Positions 7,805 through 9,890 of a stretch of DNA of 9,890 nt are shown here, in pieces (the stretch's first letter is position 1; every line of letters begins with the position of its first letter). A model generated the notes under the pieces. That model had not been told where the DNA came from, did no database searches, and saw nothing but the letters and a program-made list of their open reading frames with translations. A program made the position numbers and the translations under genes. This DNA comes from Balneolaceae bacterium (lineage in GTDB: Bacteria; Bacteroidota; Rhodothermia; Balneolales; Balneolaceae): NCBI GenBank assembly GCA_003555185.1, contig PWFZ01000443.1, forward strand, positions 1-9,890, in the 5' to 3' direction.

Positions 7805-8957
7805 TTCTGACTTTACGTTTCAGCAGTGGGTTGGGGCGGTAGCGATCTTCGCGGTACTCAACCTGTAAAGTACTCATCCAGTCTAAAACAACGGATGGAC
7901 TCAGGTCATCTGCCCATTTTAAAAGCCCTTTGGGATAATTCACACCATTTGTCATGGCAAGGTCCACATCCTCGATAGTAGCCACATTCATAAATACGGC
8001 ATCACACGCCTCATTAATCAGCATAGCGAGTATACGATTAAGAATTTTTTTACCAAGTTGTTTGTCCTTATTCGGGGCTGGGTTTTCAGCATTTTTACCA
8101 TATTGGTAGAAACCGATTCCTGATTTTCTTCCCAAACGGCCGGCTTCTACCAACCGCTTTTGAGCAAATGATGGTTTGAATCGCGGATCGTAGTAAAACT
8201 CCTTAAACACTGTTTCCGTTACCTTGTAATTAACATCATGACCGATCAGATCCATCAATTCAAACGGACCCATTTTGAATCCGCCAATCTCCTTCATAGC
8301 CCAGTCAATCGTTGCAGCATCAGCAACACCTTCTTCCAGTATTCGAAGGGCTTCACCGTAAAAGGGTCTGGCTACGCGATTTACAATAAATCCGGGTGTA
8401 TCGGATGCCAAAACAGTTGTTTTTTTCCAGCTGTCAATGAGTACTCGTGCATCTTTTTGCACAGTTTGGTCCGTCGATATCCCCGGAATAATTTCGACCA
8501 ATTTCATAAGTGGGGCGGGGTTAAAGAAGTGGATTCCCAGAAAGCGCTCGGGTGCTTCTAAACTTGATGATATGGAAGCAATAGAGAGGGAAGAAGTGTT
8601 GGTTGCCAGTACACAACCTTTAGGTACAATGGCTTCCAGGCGGGCAAACTGATCTTGTTTTATCTGCAGATCTTCGATAATAGCTTCTAAAACGATCCCA
8701 CAATTTTTAAAATCAGTAAGGTGATCCACAAAATGTATTCGAGACAAGATACCATCAACCTCATCCTGACTCATTCTCTCTTTTTCAACCTGACGATTGA
8801 GGATTTTGACAAGACCTTCCTCTGATTTCTTTAACTGATCGGGAAATGCATCAAAAAGATAAACTTCATGTCCAAATGTTGATGCGATTTGCGCGATTCC
8901 GCTGCCCATTGTTCCTGCTCCAACAATTCCTACCGTAGTATTTTTATCCAAACTCAT
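7782..8957 (-). CDS. paaH: 3-hydroxyacyl-CoA dehydrogenase, PaaH-type
   Basis: This 391-residue enzyme oxidises 3-hydroxyacyl-CoA to 3-ketoacyl-CoA with NAD+, as in beta-oxidation and phenylacetate degradation. The NAD-binding Rossmann domain shows GAGTMGSGIAQ (13-23). Active-site residues are S122 (TNTSSLSI), H143 (HFFNPAPLMKLVE), E155 and N193 (DTPGFIVNRV). Each sits 15 positions before its counterpart in the human mitochondrial enzyme. The 3HCDH C-terminal domain (about 187-287) is followed by a second, shorter copy (about 305-380) ending NGVNYPKGLLKWAD and EDRYRPNPLL, typical of PaaH rather than of plain 3-hydroxybutyryl-CoA dehydrogenases (about 280 residues). At 391 residues it is shorter than E. 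coli PaaH (about 475). It overlaps the thioesterase gene downstream. Upstream it faces a divergent toxin-antitoxin module, so it probably needs its own promoter in 8958-9042, though no clear motif was found there. Confidence 0.93.
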   Translation of the reverse strand: MSLDKNTTVGIVGAGTMGSGIAQIASTFGHEVYLFDAFPDQLKKSEEGLVKILNRQVEKERMSQDEVDGILSRIHFVDHLTDFKNCGIVLEAIIEDLQIKQDQFARLEAIVPKGCVLATNTSSLSIASISSSLEAPERFLGIHFFNPAPLMKLVEIIPGISTDQTVQKDARVLIDSWKKTTVLASDTPGFIVNRVARPFYGEALRILEEGVADAATIDWAMKEIGGFKMGPFELMDLIGHDVNYKVTETVFKEFYYDPRFKPSFAQKRLVEAGRLGRKSGIGFYQYGKNAENPAPNKDKQLGKKILNRILAMLINEACDAVFMNVATIEDVDLAMTNGVNYPKGLLKWADDLSPSVVLDWMSTLQVEYREDRYRPNPLLKRKVRNDETFYG

Positions 8958-9030
8958 CCGTTAATTTTTAATTCATCTGTTTGCGATCTGAAAATAAGCA
9001 ATCGAAAGGCAAAACCCATGTATTGAAAAG

Positions 9031-9057
9031 TTGAGAAATAATTGATATCATTATGAT
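9031..9057 (+). promoter_or_regulatory. Candidate promoter of the toxin-antitoxin operon
   Basis: TTGAGA (9031-9036) and TATGAT (9052-9057) resemble -35 and -10 boxes with a 15-nt spacer, shorter than the usual 17. The -10-like box lies inside the palindromic operator, which would make repression by the antitoxin direct. The leader to the ATG at 9083 would be about 20 nt. The boxes look more like the general sigma-70 type than the Bacteroidota TAnnTTTG type, but the evidence is weak. Confidence 0.35.
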
Positions 9058-9061
9058 ATCA
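9043..9061. promoter_or_regulatory. Doubled palindromic operator upstream of the antitoxin gene
   Basis: The 8-base palindrome TGATATCA occurs at 9043-9050 and again at 9054-9061, separated by TTA. The repeat period is 11 bp, about one helical turn, and the whole 19 bp is a near-perfect palindrome. Ribbon-helix-helix antitoxins bind paired sites of this kind in their own promoters. The site overlaps the candidate -10 region and lies 22 nt before the antitoxin ATG. Binding is inference from position and symmetry. Confidence 0.65.
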
Positions 9062-9082
9062 CATATAAATAATAATTTAGTA

Positions 9083-9319
9083 ATGCCAAATATTCTTATA
9101 CGAAATATCGAGAAGGAAACCCTTGATCGGTTGAAGGCACAAGCAAAAAATAATAACCGATCATTGCAGGATGAGTTAAAGGAATTGTTAGAAATGTATT
9201 CCGGTGCAAAACAAGATAAGGCTATTGAAATGGTTCAAGAGTTTCAAAGAGAGTATAAGAAGTCCGGTAAGGAATTCCCGGATAGCAGTGAAGAAATCAG
9301 TAAAGACAGGCAGCGATAG
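9083..9319 (+). CDS. vapB: FitA/VapB-type ribbon-helix-helix antitoxin
   Basis: This 78-residue protein is the antitoxin partner of the PIN-domain toxin encoded next to it. Residues 2-9 form the DNA-binding beta strand (PNILIRNI), followed by two helices (about 10-22 and 26-38) of an Arc/MetJ-type ribbon-helix-helix, including LKAQAKNNNRSLQDELKELL. The charged C-terminal tail ends DSSEEISKDRQR. This resembles the FitA-type tail, whose arginine reaches into the toxin active site. The ATG at 9083 is chosen because it gives the canonical MPNILIRN start. An in-frame ATG at 9053 lies inside the operator and would add ten unrelated residues. No Shine-Dalgarno sequence is visible. The TAG stop shares its G with the GTG start of the toxin (TAGTG), so toxin translation is probably coupled. 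Autorepression through the upstream palindromes is likely. Confidence 0.87.
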   Translation: MPNILIRNIEKETLDRLKAQAKNNNRSLQDELKELLEMYSGAKQDKAIEMVQEFQREYKKSGKEFPDSSEEISKDRQR

Positions 9320-9726
9320 TGAATGTTGTAGACACATCGGTAGTCACTAAGTGGTTTTTTAGAGAACCGGGTTCGGATATCGCTGTAAGGCTATTAGAAA
9401 ATGAGAGATCTTTTTTTGCGCCTGATTATCTAAGAATTGAATTCTCATCAAATATCACGAAGAAGGTAAGGGCGGGATATTTAACAGTAAATGATGGAAG
9501 GGATAGAAGAAATGATTTTGAAAAACTAGGCTTGTATTTTGAACTCTATAACGAGTTAGAAGGACTGGCATTCGAGCTTTCTACACAATATCCCATCACC
9601 TATTATGATGCACTTTTTGTGGCTTTGGCTTTTCGTGAACGGGCTGTTCTTTATACGTTTGAAAAAAGGTTAAAAAGAAGTGTTAAAGGCACGGAACTTG
9701 ATTCTCTTATATTGATTCCTGATTAG
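9319..9726 (+). CDS. vapC: VapC-type PIN-domain ribonuclease toxin
   Basis: This 135-residue PIN-domain protein is a typical VapC length. VapC toxins are Mg2+-dependent endoribonucleases that cut tRNA or rRNA and stop translation. The N-terminal VVDTSVVTKWFFREPGSD contains the first catalytic acid D5. The second acid is E41 (PDYLRIEFSSNI) and the third D97 (ITYYDALFVALA). The fourth position, usually Asp in a TxD motif, is Glu here (E115 in LYTFEKRL), a conservative change. The GTG start at 9319 overlaps the antitoxin stop by one base and is the only start that keeps the VVDTS strand; no in-frame ATG is nearby. The gene is followed by a strong palindromic terminator. The pair lies divergent from paaH and convergent with the gene entering from the right edge, as expected for an acquired module. 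The RNA target cannot be predicted. Confidence 0.88.
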   Translation: MNVVDTSVVTKWFFREPGSDIAVRLLENERSFFAPDYLRIEFSSNITKKVRAGYLTVNDGRDRRNDFEKLGLYFELYNELEGLAFELSTQYPITYYDALFVALAFRERAVLYTFEKRLKRSVKGTELDSLILIPD

Positions 9727-9747
9727 CAATACTGTTAAGCCAGGCAT

Positions 9748-9786
9748 AGACCCGTGAGGTTTTTAAAAACCTCACGGGTCTTTTTT
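9748..9786. terminator. Perfect 34-bp palindromic terminator after the toxin gene
   Basis: AGACCCGTGAGGTTTTT (9748-9764) is followed directly by its exact reverse complement (9765-9781), and the T run continues to 9786. A 17-bp perfect stem with the U tract makes it a strong intrinsic terminator for the plus-strand toxin operon, whose last stop ends at 9726. On the minus strand no comparable T run follows the hairpin. Palindromes of this CCTCACGGGTC type resemble repeats dispersed in intergenic regions of Bacteroidota-like genomes; that comparison is from memory. Confidence 0.85.
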
Positions 9787-9791
9787 AAACC

Positions 9792-9842
9792 GACGCTGAC
9801 AGAAACCCGGAAAAAGCACCGGGAATGCAGTCAGGTCTTTTT
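9792..9842. repeat. Nested inverted repeat followed by a T run
   Basis: The outer arms GAC (9792-9794) plus CTGAC (9796-9800) pair with GTCAG plus GTC (9830-9837), with one bulged G at 9795. An inner hairpin pairs CCCGG (9806-9810) with CCGGG (9819-9823) around an 8-nt loop. Five T residues follow on the plus strand (9838-9842). It lies 11 nt after the 34-bp palindrome and 13 nt beyond the stop of the gene entering from the right. It may be a second terminator or part of a dispersed repeat; the pairing is visible but the role is not. Confidence 0.5.
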
Positions 9843-9854
9843 ATTTCAACAAAA

Positions 9855-9890
9855 CTACTTCCCTTTATACTCCGGTTTTCTTTTCTCTAA
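9855..9890 (-). CDS. C-terminus of a probable enoyl-CoA hydratase (continues beyond window)
   Basis: Read on the minus strand from the right edge, the last 11 codons are LEKRKPEYKGK followed by TAG. The ending FLEKRKPxFKGK or similar is the common C-terminus of enoyl-CoA hydratase/isomerase (crotonase) family proteins. Those enzymes act just before 3-hydroxyacyl-CoA dehydrogenase in beta-oxidation and are neighbours of paaH in phenylacetate clusters. Only 33 coding bases are visible, so the call rests on this tail and on its orientation matching paaH and paaI. It would be the upstream member of the acyl-CoA cluster, separated from paaH by the toxin-antitoxin module. Confidence 0.6.
   Translation of the reverse strand, partial: LEKRKPEYKGK

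Noticed and set aside
7794..7810. TGTTTCA, the left half of a parS site (consensus TGTTTCACGTGAAACA), seen because parB is in the window
   Set aside because: The following bases (TCATTTCTGA) do not form the other half of the palindrome, and the site lies inside the dehydrogenase/thioesterase overlap. No full parS was found.
9734..9740. GTTAAGC matches the integron attC core GTTRRRY and lies just after a toxin-antitoxin cassette
   Set aside because: No complementary RYYYAAC core was found at a suitable distance, and the neighbouring palindrome is a perfect hairpin with a T run, unlike the imperfect attC fold. The genes around it are not a cassette array.

Overview
The window looks like chromosomal DNA from the Bacteroidota/Rhodothermota/Balneolota group. 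Three things point there. A DUF5683 membrane protein sits directly behind parA-parB, most start codons lack a clear Shine-Dalgarno sequence, and base composition is moderately AT-rich. A Balneolota-like marine or halophilic bacterium is my best guess, but this is inference from gene content. Most of the window is housekeeping. I found no clearly undescribed system. The most unusual parts are a toxin-antitoxin module among acyl-CoA genes and several hairpin repeats.

Left part, plus strand (2-2641): a compact operon of parA (3' end only), parB, a DUF5683 membrane protein and a LOG-family nucleotide hydrolase. Gaps are 7 and 1 nt, with one 14-nt overlap, so the genes are probably co-transcribed and translationally coupled. 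ParA and ParB segregate the chromosome origin.

Middle (2764-5931), plus strand: a secreted TPR protein that appears to be its own transcription unit, with a candidate promoter before it and a strong terminator after it. It is followed by a full-length transketolase with all catalytic residues. The convergent gap 5932-6125 holds a bidirectional terminator and three copies of a GAG-YTCTG-CTC hairpin motif.

Right part, minus strand (6126-8957): a PaaH-type 3-hydroxyacyl-CoA dehydrogenase overlaps a PaaI-type hotdog thioesterase. A membrane-anchored RsbU/SpoIIE-type PP2C phosphatase follows after 95 nt. The last 36 bases hold the C-terminus of another minus-strand gene whose ending looks like an enoyl-CoA hydratase, so an acyl-CoA catabolic cluster (phenylacetate-type or beta-oxidation) probably continues to the right.

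Between that gene and paaH, in the opposite orientation, lies a VapBC/FitAB toxin-antitoxin pair (9083-9726). It has a doubled palindromic operator upstream and a perfect 34-bp palindromic terminator downstream. No stretch longer than 300 bases lacks a gene. No tRNA, rRNA, CRISPR array, IS element or parS site was seen.
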